Below, one piece after another: positions 10,301-17,133 of a stretch of DNA of 64,000 nucleotides; the stretch's first letter is position 1, and each line of letters opens with the position of its first letter. The stretch covers positions 558,001-622,000 of the forward strand of contig CBDDOJ010000001.1 in the NCBI GenBank assembly GCA_965231865.1, in the 5' to 3' direction. The position numbers and the translations under genes were made by a program. The notes below the pieces were generated by a model. The model was not told the origin of the DNA, did no database searches, and worked only from the letters and a program-made list of their open reading frames with translations. This stretch comes from WTGA01 sp965231865. GTDB lineage: Bacteria > Pseudomonadota > Gammaproteobacteria > Arenicellales > Poriferihabitantaceae.

Positions 10301-10743
10301 AGTTGCATGATGTGTTTGGGGGCAGGCGTCCGTGCCAGTTTGGTATCCAGCACCTCATAACTGAAATCACCCAGGCCGGAAGGTGTGTCGCATTTAATCA
10401 GAAAATCAGCATCGCCCCGCCAGGGCGCAGCAAAGAACGCCGCCTGGTAGATGATGTCCGCGCCGGATTTCATGGCATCAAGCGTTCGCGCAGCCCGATC
10501 CTGGAAATTGCGGCCTTTGGGAATTTCAACGACGATTTTGCCTTCATCCTTCAGGCGCTGGAGGTAGGCAGCCTCATGCTCCCAGCCTTTCTTCTGCAGC
10601 AGCTGACCCACCGTGCTGGCCTCCGTCCTGTCCAGGTCCTCACTCAGTGCCTTGACGTCAAGAAAGCTGGCATAGTGGCACCCCAAAAAGGTGACCAGGT
10701 CCGATGGTGAGTAGAGGACCTGATCGTTACCGTATTGCTGCAT
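7384..10743 (-). CDS. RecB-like nuclease / RNase H-like / SF1 helicase fusion (TM0106-type)
   Basis: Very large protein (1119 residues) with three parts. Residues about 1-225 form a RecB/Cas4-type nuclease: GDADF (about 106), EVLDTK (about 130-136) and QLCVYSE, with Cys22 far upstream and a later cluster in SCPEPCSHCNFCQWRDGC, the one-plus-three Cys spacing of Fe-S nucleases such as Cas4, AddB and Dna2. The middle has a DEDD/RNase H-like exonuclease start, FFDMEGDPLYP (about 314). The C-terminal half is an SF1 DNA helicase: Walker A GPPGAGKT (about 731), Walker B FIDEAGQ, VDKFQGQEAPVV and NVAVSRAQ. It matches TM0106-family RecB-like nucleases fused to a Dna2/UPF1-type helicase. Its role in DNA repair or phage defence is unproven. 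It stands next to RhuM remnants, in the style of a defence island. Confidence 0.88.
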   Translation of the reverse strand: MQQYGNDQVLYSPSDLVTFLGCHYASFLDVKALSEDLDRTEASTVGQLLQKKGWEHEAAYLQRLKDEGKIVVEIPKGRNFQDRAARTLDAMKSGADIIYQAAFFAAPWRGDADFLIKCDTPSGLGDFSYEVLDTKLARTPAPKHIMQLCVYSELLADLQGFRPANMHLFLGDHEKHSFRVDDFLYYYTCAKGRFENYLQRLPADSCPEPCSHCNFCQWRDGCKARWEEDDHLSLVANIRRSQMDKLRKAGIHTVADLAATTPDTKTPSLNHDVFLRLRSQAVLQNHKATTGEDRYEIIPFLPGKGFTRLPVPDDGDLFFDMEGDPLYPNGLEYLFGVYYSNDGEKLFKPFWAHDHEEEKETFKRFMGFLADHLAVHPHAHVYHYNHYETTALKRLACRYAVCEEQLDNLLRNQKFIDLYLVVRESIRTSESGYSIKNLETFYMDKRANAVATAADSIAVYNEWRETRADTLLQEIADYNEVDCVSTHLLRDWLLLLRPDDAPWFKGLPEEVEEEALQRKDWEIEYEKYQIRLGVTGEDPSPVNERLPHLLEFHNREAKPQWWASFERQEKFEDELIDDTECLGGLHRIGVPEPEKRSLIYTYRFPSQEYKLKVGTPAINIAVMESVGTIAGIDENACIVRIKRGANRDPLPESLSIGPPGPVDSRIIRAAIYRYADHVLEAPETIHAATELLARNLPRIQGRQPGERVIASQDLQRDALEAIAGLENSYLFIQGPPGAGKTYTSSHIIVELIKRGQKIGITSNSHKAIHNLLKKVENVAIEQGVQFQGIKKASRGNVETVFDGRFIQSETRTENMKRDADLFAGTAWAFSSSHFHGQLDYLFIDEAGQVATANVVAMATATRNIILVGDQMQLGQPVQGTHPGEAGLSVLEFLLGDHSTIPAERGIFLGQTWRMRPSICQFISDAFYDGRLTAHESTTGRSLDLQDVDLPNEGIVVIPAEHDGCSQKSVEEGEIIKAKYHALLGSGFTDQDSSVRPITEEDILVVTPYNVQVNYLRSILPDYARVGTVDKFQGQEAPVVLISMVTSSAEDLPRHIEFLYSKNRLNVAVSRAQCLAVVVVSPRLLEIPCGTVEQMKLVNTFCWLDEYSKTTGEERKDNFL

Positions 10744-10931
10744 ATTATTTTACAAAAACGCCATTACTGCATGGTTATGTCGGCACCCGGAACATTCCGT
10801 GCCCTGTCGATACTGTTGAAGAAGATGCCGGGATTGATCTCGAAGCCCCTCAGCAGAAAATCAATACGCTTTGAAAATGAACTGGCAGCGATTCGTGGCA
10901 AGATGGACCGCCTTCTGAAGGAGGGAGCCGC

Positions 10932-11243
10932 ATGGGCAAAAAGAAATCACAAGGCCTGGCTGTTCGCAATCGCATCGCTGAATTCCTGGTCTTTACCCGG
11001 CAGGCCGGAGAAGAAGGAATGGAAGTTCGGTATGGGGAAGAGTCCATTTGGTCAAGTCAAAAGCTGATGGCCGAGTTATTCAATGTGTACGTCCGCACAT
11101 CAGCGAGCATTTAGTAAATCTTTGATTCTGGTGAGTTAGATGCGAATTCGGTTATCCGGAAATTCCGGACAACTGCTTCTGATGGAAAAGCCATCACACT
11201 GAGTATAACGAAAAACAGGTTGCAACGCCTTGTGCCGGTTTGA
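10932..11243 (+). pseudogene. RhuM-family N-terminal remnant, frameshifted
   Basis: Begins MGKKKSQGLAVRN and reads IAEFLVFTRQAG, then EVRYGEESIWSSQKLMAELFNVYVRT, the winged-helix start of RhuM proteins (virulence/RM-associated, normally about 330 residues). The frame breaks near 11100. Downstream, other frames continue the same protein as EHLVNLF, SGELDANSVIRKFR and TTASDGKA before a stop at 11241-11243. The rest of the gene is absent. A good RBS, GGAGG, lies before the ATG. The 180 bases upstream (10753-10931) are open in one frame and could be the tail of a type I methylase or specificity gene, but I cannot show this. Confidence 0.75.
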
Positions 11244-11336
11244 TTTCCGCTCTCACTGAAGCCGCAATCGGAGCGATGAAAGTACGGTACATATCGCCAG
11301 TTCTAATCCCGCTTTGGGTTTCATTGGAACCCAGAA

Positions 11337-11825
11337 TTATTTGGCATTTCTGGCAGATTGAATATCGCGTATTTCTTGCGGCCAGGTTGATTTAATATAG
11401 TTGAGTATTGAAATTATCTCGTTGTCGCTGAGTATATCTTCGTAAGCCGGCATACCACTATTTGGGTTTTCGTAGTCAAACTGTTCGGCTATGCCCTTGC
11501 CACCAAGTTTTGTATAGTTGAATAAGGTCTCATCATCATGATGCCAGGTATGGCCTGTTTCATCATGAGGCGGAGCGGGAAATCCACCTTCAGGGATTGG
11601 CGTCCTCCAGTTTGGCTGACCTTCCAGATTTTTCCCATGACAACTTGCACAGTGTTGTTGGTACAGTTTCTCACCCGTGGAGATAGACAGTATTTTTTCG
11701 CTTGAAACAAGAACGGTGGTTGGCGTATCGGGTATAAAAATAACAACGCCGCCAACGCACACAATCAGAAGAAGCGCTATCAAGGCGACCATGTTTTTGT
11801 TCCCTTTTTTGTGAAATATCTTCAT
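11337..11825 (-). CDS. Membrane-anchored c-type cytochrome (last gene of copper operon)
   Basis: Monoheme cytochrome c, 162 residues from ATG 11825. Residues 12-30 (NMVALIALLLIVCVGGVVIF) are an uncleaved anchor, so the heme domain faces the periplasm. Heme is bound at CASCH with SGMPAYEDIL supplying a likely axial Met. An internal HTWHHDDE cluster adds several His. It is the last gene of the minus-strand unit DUF4396, cyt c, copC, copD, broken oxidase, cyt c. A longer upstream extension is open, but the anchor and spacing favour 11825. It may pass electrons to or from the lost multicopper oxidase; this is inference. Confidence 0.85.
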   Translation of the reverse strand: MKIFHKKGNKNMVALIALLLIVCVGGVVIFIPDTPTTVLVSSEKILSISTGEKLYQQHCASCHGKNLEGQPNWRTPIPEGGFPAPPHDETGHTWHHDDETLFNYTKLGGKGIAEQFDYENPNSGMPAYEDILSDNEIISILNYIKSTWPQEIRDIQSARNAK

Positions 11826-11890
11826 TTCCAGAGTTCCTGGTCTCAGATTTTGATCCGCCGCACCGTTAACTGCAACCTTCCCAATCGTAA

Positions 11891-12331
11891 TCAACCGTCA
11901 TGTGTCGGGAAATCGACCGCGATCTTTTCACCTGTTGCATCAGCGATAATTTCCAATGCGTTGAGCGGGTGCCAAAAGAAAATTTCGATTGGATCAGGGG
12001 TTACGAGAGGCATGCTCATGGCAACCCTTTTTCCGTTCACCCCGGAAAGTTCGGGTGAAAATACCCGGTCTGTTGCAACATTGCCAATGCACCGCTGAAG
12101 CCTGCTTCATGGCATTGTCAAACCGAACCCTCACGCGCCGCCCCTTTTTGGCCCAAATGGTTGGGCCGGGGTGGAGCCGTTAATCTCCCAAAGCGACGCT
12201 GAGCTTTTACCTGGCAAAAGATCAGGGTTGACTGGTTCTGCTCGTAACCGCATGACATCCTCTGCAAACGCCAGACAAGGCGTGCCAGGAATCGCCGCGG
12301 TGGAAACTGGCAAATAGCGACGTGTAATCAT
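11891..12331 (-). pseudogene. Multicopper oxidase remnant, frameshifted and truncated
   Basis: Starts at ATG 12331, overlapping the copD stop as ATGA, so it was translationally coupled. The first frame reads MITRRYLPVSTAAIPG, a twin-Arg-like leader, then LRAEPVNPDLLPGKSSASLW and INGSTP, the N-terminus of CopA/CueO-like multicopper oxidases. After a stop near 12131 another frame continues VRFDNAMKQASAVHW, the first copper-ligand region. A third gives FLLAPAQRI and IIADATGEKIAVDFPTHDG, resembling the second cupredoxin domain. Most of the normal 450-600 residues, including the HCH copper cluster, are missing. Clearly non-functional as a complete oxidase. Confidence 0.75.
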
Positions 12332-13200
12332 GAATGGATCTCCGGTAAAGTGAGAACACTGGTCAGAACAGCAGTGATGGAAAGCACGAGAACCACCAGC
12401 AGAATCTCAATGCGGACTGACTGGTTAAAATGTTTAAGCGCAGAGGCATCTCCTGCTCTGAGGGCAGGAACAAACCGTAGCTTGTTGGCAGCCGCCAATC
12501 CCAGCAAGCCAGCTACGGTTGCGACTTTAACAAGAAGTGTCTGGCCGTATCCTGTGGTAAATAAATTCTGGAAAGAACCGACCAACTGACAAGCAAACCA
12601 TCCGCCTGCGATCAGTAATGTGGGCACGAAAATCGCTGCTGACCTGCCAAATCGATGAGCGATCTCTCCAGTTGTTGCAATCATTGAAGGATTTGAGCTC
12701 AATTGATACAGAGGAAACAAAATTCCGGCCCAAAGGGCAATTCCAACCAAATGGATTAGAAGCAAAAACCGGAAAAAAAAGTTCGAGACCTCGGTTACAT
12801 GACCAATTTGAGTGAATGCCCCCAGTACAATCAAACAGCCAATAGCCGTTATGCTCTTGCCCGGTCTGCCAGTAAAAAGCCCAACCAATATCAGCAACAA
12901 CCCCAGAACACGCAAAACCAATACGGTCCCAACTGGAGTTTGCCAAAGAATGCCAAGCATTTCTCCATCGAATACACTTGCTGCTTCACCGGTCAAGCTT
13001 GCTGCAGCTGCGGCATGGCCCGCCGCTGCAGCAACCAACCCAGAAACAGCAAATAAACCCGTTATCCGCCGACCCGGGAAACTTGATTTTGCTTTACTGG
13101 TTTCAAAAAATATCGAGTAGAAAACTGTGCCGGAAGCAAACAGTGCACCGATGTAGAACATGAGTTTTGATGTGATTGAAAAGAAGCTCCAAATGTCCAT
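12328..13200 (-). CDS. copD: CopD-family copper export/import membrane protein
   Basis: Polytopic inner-membrane protein of 290 residues with about eight hydrophobic segments; CopD/YebZ family. It works with periplasmic CopC to move copper across the inner membrane. It begins MDIWSFFSITSKLMFYIGALFASGTVFY, and FLLLIHLVGIALWAGILFPLY carries the conserved His of the family's copper-binding helix. It starts six bases after the copC stop and overlaps the following broken oxidase gene by four bases. Part of the copper operon driven from 14505-14535. Confidence 0.88.
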   Translation of the reverse strand: MDIWSFFSITSKLMFYIGALFASGTVFYSIFFETSKAKSSFPGRRITGLFAVSGLVAAAAGHAAAAASLTGEAASVFDGEMLGILWQTPVGTVLVLRVLGLLLILVGLFTGRPGKSITAIGCLIVLGAFTQIGHVTEVSNFFFRFLLLIHLVGIALWAGILFPLYQLSSNPSMIATTGEIAHRFGRSAAIFVPTLLIAGGWFACQLVGSFQNLFTTGYGQTLLVKVATVAGLLGLAAANKLRFVPALRAGDASALKHFNQSVRIEILLVVLVLSITAVLTSVLTLPEIHS

Positions 13201-13206
13201 GCGAAA

Positions 13207-13563
13207 CTATTCCATTACGGTAAATGTGAATTTACCCTGAATGGGATGGCCATCCTGTCCAAGAGCACGCCAGGATATGGTGTAAATTCCAGTTCCCATT
13301 GGTTCAATTGGTAATGTGAACTCTTTTTCGAACCCCTTATATTTGGAAATATCGAGTTCAAGAGCTTTATGGTCTTCGTGTTGCATTTCAACTTTAGTCA
13401 AACGAATTTTTTTGTCCGCATGGATAGAAACTGATTCAGGGACGTCATCCAACACCGCTTCATTTTCAGGTATGGTCATTTCGAGATCGGAATGTGCGAA
13501 TGCCTGCGAAGTCAGAATAGCCGGAAACACGACTATCATGATCAAATTAAAAATTCGATTCAT
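13207..13563 (-). CDS. copC: CopC-like periplasmic copper-binding protein
   Basis: Periplasmic copper carrier of the CopC/YobA family, 118 residues. The signal peptide ends QAFA, leaving a mature N-terminal His (HSDLEMTIP), the residue that with its amino group forms the Cu(II) site. A second ligand candidate is in the C-terminal GQDGHPIQGKFTFTV. AGGA stands six bases before the ATG. It directly precedes copD, the usual partner. Confidence 0.9.
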   Translation of the reverse strand: MNRIFNLIMIVVFPAILTSQAFAHSDLEMTIPENEAVLDDVPESVSIHADKKIRLTKVEMQHEDHKALELDISKYKGFEKEFTLPIEPMGTGIYTISWRALGQDGHPIQGKFTFTVME

Positions 13564-13590
13564 CCTTGTTCCTTTCGCAGCTTGGTGGAT

Positions 13591-14019
13591 TTAGTGGATT
13601 CCATTTGCCCGCTGAAGCTCTCGAACATAGGTTATAACGGTGGATACGTCGGCCCGGGTCAGCCCTTCAATCGGTGGCATATTACCAAATGGCCAGTGGT
13701 GAGCACGAACGCCAAGCGCAGCCGCACGCTGAAAGCTCTCATCCCCGTGGTGAGACGGTTCATAGATTTTGTGTATCAGGGGTGGAGCCACGCCCTCTTG
13801 TCCCGCCGCGTTTCGGCCATGACATGAAGCACATTGTTCTTCAAAAATGCGCTTCCCAAGCTTCCCTGATGAAGACAAAGTATCCGGTACAGATACCAGT
13901 ACCATTGCAGATGTCCCGTTATTCTCAGTGATGACGGGTTGCTTTGGGTTTTGCCACATAAAAATACCAAGCGAAACCATTCCAACCACCACGATACCAA
14001 TTACGGCTTTGATATTCAT
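13591..14019 (-). CDS. Membrane-anchored c-type cytochrome
   Basis: Monoheme cytochrome c of 142 residues from ATG 14019, chosen because AGGAGAA lies three bases upstream. Residues 3-22 (IKAVIGIVVVGMVSLGIFMW) are an N-terminal anchor. The heme site is QCASCHGRNAAGQ and the likely axial Met is in FGNMPPIEGL. It is similar in plan to the cytochrome at the other end of the operon but is not a close copy. Second gene of the copper-responsive unit, between DUF4396 and copC. Confidence 0.87.
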   Translation of the reverse strand: MNIKAVIGIVVVGMVSLGIFMWQNPKQPVITENNGTSAMVLVSVPDTLSSSGKLGKRIFEEQCASCHGRNAAGQEGVAPPLIHKIYEPSHHGDESFQRAAALGVRAHHWPFGNMPPIEGLTRADVSTVITYVRELQRANGIH

Positions 14020-14027
14020 TTCTTCTC

Positions 14028-14474
14028 CTAATGGCATGTTTTCCCCAGCGCTTTGAGACGCCAGTAGTTGTAGGGGAGCGGTGTAATGAAACCGACAGAC
14101 AACATGATCGGGATGACCCACCATGTCAGCTTTGCACCGCCGGTCAGCCACACATCCACAACATTCATGGCCACCTCCATTGAGATCATGGAAATGAGGG
14201 ACATACCAATTGCGGTTTTGAAGGCCAGCCGAAATGCCATCTGACGCGAAAGGATGACCGTTTCCAGTGCGATAGAGGTTAAAAGCCCGTTGATTATCGC
14301 CAGGATCATGATCGCCAGAGTCGACCATGGGATGCCGGTAAACTGAAAAAATGCAATCGTTCCCAGATCTCCCATGGCGCATCCGAGCAGACACCAGGCG
14401 GTGTTTTTCGATGCGGTCCGCCAAGTGTGTGGGCACCTCCAGTCGATCAAGATTGCTTCAGTCATTGAGGCCAT
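14028..14474 (-). CDS. DUF4396 membrane protein, first gene of the copper operon
   Basis: Uncharacterised membrane protein of 148 residues, family DUF4396. About four hydrophobic segments are visible, with the family stretches TAWCLLGCAMGDLGTIAFFQ, MSLISMISMEVAMNVVDVWL and TPLPYNYWRLK. The paired Cys of WCLLGC, Met-rich helices (MSLISMISMEVAM) and terminal Cys-His (KTCH) could bind copper; this is inference. It starts about 24 bases after the predicted transcription start of the CueR-type promoter, so it is the promoter-proximal gene and very probably copper-induced. Confidence 0.82.
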   Translation of the reverse strand: MASMTEAILIDWRCPHTWRTASKNTAWCLLGCAMGDLGTIAFFQFTGIPWSTLAIMILAIINGLLTSIALETVILSRQMAFRLAFKTAIGMSLISMISMEVAMNVVDVWLTGGAKLTWWVIPIMLSVGFITPLPYNYWRLKALGKTCH

Positions 14475-14504
14475 AAATGTATCCCTTGCGTTTGTTTCTC
14501 AAAC

Positions 14505-14535
14505 AGAATAATCTTTCCAGTAACTGGAAAGTCAA
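14505..14535 (-). promoter_or_regulatory. CueR/MerR-type promoter with 19-bp spacer operator
   Basis: On the minus strand, -35 TTGACT (14530-14535) and -10 TATTCT (14505-14510) are 19 bases apart, longer than the sigma-70 optimum and diagnostic of MerR-family activation. The spacer holds almost all of the palindrome CTTTCCAG-TAA-CTGGAAAG (14513-14531). It drives the DUF4396-cytochrome-copC-copD unit and abuts the regulator's start codon at 14537. Confidence 0.85.
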
Positions 14536-14536
14536 G

Positions 14537-14929
14537 ATGAATATATCAAGTGCATCAAAAATTGTCCGGCTACCGGTCAAAACAGTGCGGTATTACGCTG
14601 ATATCGGGTTGGTAGAGCCTGCATCACGCACTGAAGCGGGATACAGACACTACGATGATGCCTCCCTTCGAAAACTGATTTTTGTCAGGCGCGCTCGTGA
14701 ATTCGGATTTTCGATTGATGAATGCCGAGAACTTTTAGGCCTGTACGCTGACGAAAAGCGTTTCAGTGCGGACGTGAAGAAAATTGCCTCGAAAAGATTG
14801 GTAGAGATTGAAGAAAAACAGCGAGAATTGCAGTGTTTGCATGATGAATTGGCGCATCTTGTCAAGAATTGCCGAGGTGATGACCGGCCAGATTGTCCAA
14901 TTATTGATTCATTACTGGAAAAATTATAA
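14537..14929 (+). CDS. cueR: CueR-type Cu(I)-responsive MerR-family regulator
   Basis: DNA-distorting transcription activator that senses cytoplasmic monovalent copper. The 130 residues hold a MerR winged helix (VKTVRYYADIGLVEPASRTEAGYRHY), a dimerisation helix, and a C-terminal metal loop NCRGDDRPDC with Cys112 and Cys120, the same positions as in E. coli CueR. The start at 14537 is chosen by this alignment and by GGAAAG five bases upstream; an upstream in-frame extension is unlikely. It is divergent from the copper operon and its own start codon touches the operator, so autoregulation is likely. Confidence 0.92.
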   Translation: MNISSASKIVRLPVKTVRYYADIGLVEPASRTEAGYRHYDDASLRKLIFVRRAREFGFSIDECRELLGLYADEKRFSADVKKIASKRLVEIEEKQRELQCLHDELAHLVKNCRGDDRPDCPIIDSLLEKL

Positions 14930-14939
14930 ATCGTGTCTG

Positions 14940-15428
14940 GCAGAGAGTGGCCTCCGAGCCACTGACCGAACGGTTTGGCCTGCTCACAATGCGATATCTG
15001 GGCTGTTTGATACCACCAGGCAGACTGCCCGCCTTCATCTGAAAAATATATTGGAAGACAGGGAGCTACTGGACGATTCAGTTGTCAAGGATTCGTTGAC
15101 AACTGCCTCAGACGAAAAGCAGTACCCGACCAACATGCATGATCCGGATGCCATGTTTGCTGTTGGCTTCCGCGTCCGTGCCCCCCGTGGTACGCAATTC
15201 CGTCGCGGGACCAATACGGTATTGAAAGAACATCGTGTTCAGGGCTTTGCCATGGACGATGCTCGCCTCAAGCAATCTGAAAAGCGGGATTATTTCGTTG
15301 GGTGGCTGGCTCGTATCCGTGATATCCGGGCACCTGAGAAACGCTTCTATCCAAAAGTGAAAGATCTGTACTCCACCGCTGTTGACTACGACCGGTCATC
15401 CGAGCCAGCACAGTTCTTTATTTTATGA
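14940..15428 (+). pseudogene. RhuM-family remnant, second copy, truncated
   Basis: Open frame without a credible start, beginning just after the cueR stop. It reads SGLRATDRTVW, then ISGLFDTTRQTARLHLKNIL, then DSVVKDSLTTASDEKQY, GFRVRAPRGTQFRRGTNTVLKEH and RIRDIRAPEKRFYPKVKDLY, closely tracking the RhuM core (winged helix plus the GTQFR and RDIR-EKRFY blocks). Normal RhuM proteins continue past QFFA for 100 or more residues; here it stops at QFFIL. Substitutions at usually fixed positions (for example MHDPDAMFAVGF for the YNLDAIISVGY block) suggest decay. It is a different copy from the fragment at 10932, since both contain the helix-turn-helix. Confidence 0.72.
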
Positions 15429-15459
15429 GCACAATCGGTCCCATTTCGGCTGGAAGCTC

Positions 15460-15469
15460 AGATTAGGGG
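15460..15469. repeat. Left target-site duplication of the IS4-family element
   Basis: AGATTAGGGG, repeated exactly at 16920-16929 on the other side of the element. Ten bases fits the IS4 family. Confidence 0.9.
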
Positions 15470-16919
15470 CAATACTGTTGCTTTAAGGAAATATTTATGT
15501 TTGAATCCTCCTCATTCGGTTTTACATGGGGAGGATAGTCATGGCCCGAACGCAGGCCACGCTTCCAGGTGGTGCGCGTCTTTCCGACTATATGAGTGTC
15601 AATGTAATCTCGCGGTTTTATCCGCGTGAGGTGGTCTGTTCGGCGTTAAGTTCTGGAGGACAGGAAAGTCGCCGTCGGCGGGATTTGCCTGCGGAGGTGA
15701 TGGTGTATTACGTCATCGTGATGGCCCTGTTTCGTTCGGTATCGACTCGGGAGGTCTTGCGTTGTCTGGTTGATGGTTTGCGTTGGAGTTGTGCGGACCT
15801 GCCGATGCGGGTTTCGGGGAAGTCATCGATTTCCCGGGCCCGGTCCCGTCTGGGGACGGCACCGTTTTCCGCCTTGCGGGAGCGTTGCGTGGTTCCGTTG
15901 GCCACCCGCGAAACCGTTGGATCATGGTATCGGGGATGGCGCCTGGTGGCCTTTGACGGTTCGACACTGAATTTGCCGGATGAAGTACGCAACCGGGAGG
16001 TATTCGGGTTGCCGGCATCCAGTCGCGGCGATTCGGCGTTTCCCCAGGCCCGGGTCACGATGATGGTGGAACTGGGCACCCGGGCTGCTCTGGCCTGGAC
16101 GGCGGGTCCGTTTCGTGAGAGCGAAGCGGAACAGGCGGAGCGTCTGCTCGACGAATTCTCTCCGGGCATGCTGGTGCTGGCAGACCGCTATTACTGTGGT
16201 TTTCCGTTGTGGAGCCGTGCCGCCGAGACCGGTGCCGACCTGTTGTGGCGGCTCAAGGGAAATCATGCCTTTCCAGTGCACGAAGCCCTGGCGGATGGAT
16301 CGTGGCGAAGCGTGATCCGCGGCAGTGGTCGGGACCGCCGAAAAAGCACCGGGGAGCGCCCGATCCGAATCATCGCCTATCGGTTCGATGGGAGGGATGA
16401 AATCTACCGGTTGGCCACCACGATCCTGGACCCGGAACAGGCCCCGGCCGAAGAACTGGCTGCGCTGTATCACGAACGATGGGAAATCGAGACCACCTAC
16501 GACGAAATCAAAACCCATCTTCTAGGACCCGGAGCGATCCTGAGAAGCAAAACCCCGGAACTTGTCTACCAGGAAATCGACGGCCTGATGTTGGCCCACT
16601 ACGCGGTTCGACGGCTGATTCATGAAGCCGCCGGAACGGCGCGGGAAGATCCCGACCGACTATCCTTCGTACATGCCACACGGGTCATGCGCCGCCGGAT
16701 CATACAACCCGGTGGTTTCCCCCCCAGAGCATCAGACGGATCATCTGATCCGTGAAATCCTGGAAGAACGGACCGTCTCAAGCCGCGGACAGAAAAAACC
16801 CCGTGGCGTGAAAAGAAAAATGAGCAATTATCCATTGCGAAAACGGGGACCGCTGTCACGGGAAATACAGCTATGGGACCCGGAAATTATTCGAATATCT
16901 GCTTAAAGCAACAGTATTG
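15470..16919 (+). mobile_element. IS4-family insertion sequence, 1450 bp, complete ends
   Basis: Bounded by an 18-base perfect inverted repeat CAATACTGTTGCTTTAAG (15470-15487 and, inverted, 16902-16919), with partial similarity inward. The 10-bp duplication AGATTAGGGG flanks both ends, so this is a single, fairly recent insertion. It contains one transposase gene, which is out of frame at its 3' end. It inserted between the second RhuM remnant and the tRNA-Ser terminator. Confidence 0.95.
15541..16755 (+). CDS. IS4-family transposase, C-terminus out of frame
   Basis: DDE transposase. GGGAGGA stands before ATG 15541. The first Asp is in AFDGSTLNLPD, the second in VLADRYYCGF, and the Glu block YHERWEIETTYDEIK is the Y-(2)-R-(3)-E-(6)-K signature of IS4. 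At a run of seven C (16719-16725) the frame changes: as read it ends PPRASDGSSDP. In the +1 frame the normal tail continues to 16906 (HQTDHLIREILEER, then RQ-like and VKRKMSNYPLRKRGPL, typical of the family). Either slippage joins the frames or a one-base insertion has inactivated the gene. Confidence 0.9.
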   Translation: MARTQATLPGGARLSDYMSVNVISRFYPREVVCSALSSGGQESRRRRDLPAEVMVYYVIVMALFRSVSTREVLRCLVDGLRWSCADLPMRVSGKSSISRARSRLGTAPFSALRERCVVPLATRETVGSWYRGWRLVAFDGSTLNLPDEVRNREVFGLPASSRGDSAFPQARVTMMVELGTRAALAWTAGPFRESEAEQAERLLDEFSPGMLVLADRYYCGFPLWSRAAETGADLLWRLKGNHAFPVHEALADGSWRSVIRGSGRDRRKSTGERPIRIIAYRFDGRDEIYRLATTILDPEQAPAEELAALYHERWEIETTYDEIKTHLLGPGAILRSKTPELVYQEIDGLMLAHYAVRRLIHEAAGTAREDPDRLSFVHATRVMRRRIIQPGGFPPRASDGSSDP

Positions 16920-16929
16920 AGATTAGGGG
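16920..16929. repeat. Right target-site duplication of the IS4-family element
   Basis: AGATTAGGGG, identical to 15460-15469. Confidence 0.9.
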
Positions 16930-16971
16930 GAAACCGGGTGTTTTATAGAGGCGAAGTCCGTTGAAAACCGC

Positions 16972-16998
16972 AAAAAAGCCCGCAAACCCCGAGCTTTT
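16972..16998 (-). terminator. Terminator after tRNA-Ser
   Basis: On the minus strand, AAAAGCTCG pairs with CGGGCTTTT (one wobble) around GGGTTTG, followed by more T. It lies about 45 bases beyond the tRNA 3' end and reads in the tRNA direction. Confidence 0.7.
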
Positions 16999-17042
16999 GA
17001 GGCCATGCCATCCAAGGCATATCAACGTTCGTTTGCAGTCAA

Positions 17043-17133
17043 TGGCGGAGAGGGCGGGATTCGAACCCGCGATACGCTATTAACGTATACACACTTTCCA
17101 GGCGTGCTCTTTAAACCACTCAGACACCTCTCC
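17043..17133 (-). tRNA. tRNA-Ser (anticodon GGA), CCA encoded
   Basis: Read on the minus strand it starts GGAGAGGTGTCTGAGTGG, a class II tRNA D-arm, has the anticodon loop CTGGAAA with anticodon GGA, a long variable arm (TATACGTTAATAGCGTATC, stem TACG/CGTA), the T-arm GCGGGTTCGAATCCCGC, acceptor CCTCTCC, discriminator G and a genomic CCA. It reads serine codons UCC and UCU. It borders the accessory region on its 3' side, the side where islands usually insert. Confidence 0.97.

Noticed and set aside
10744..17046. Integrated island with attachment sites at tRNA-Ser
   Set aside because: No integrase and no second copy of the tRNA 3' end were found in the window, so borders cannot be stated; kept only as an inference.
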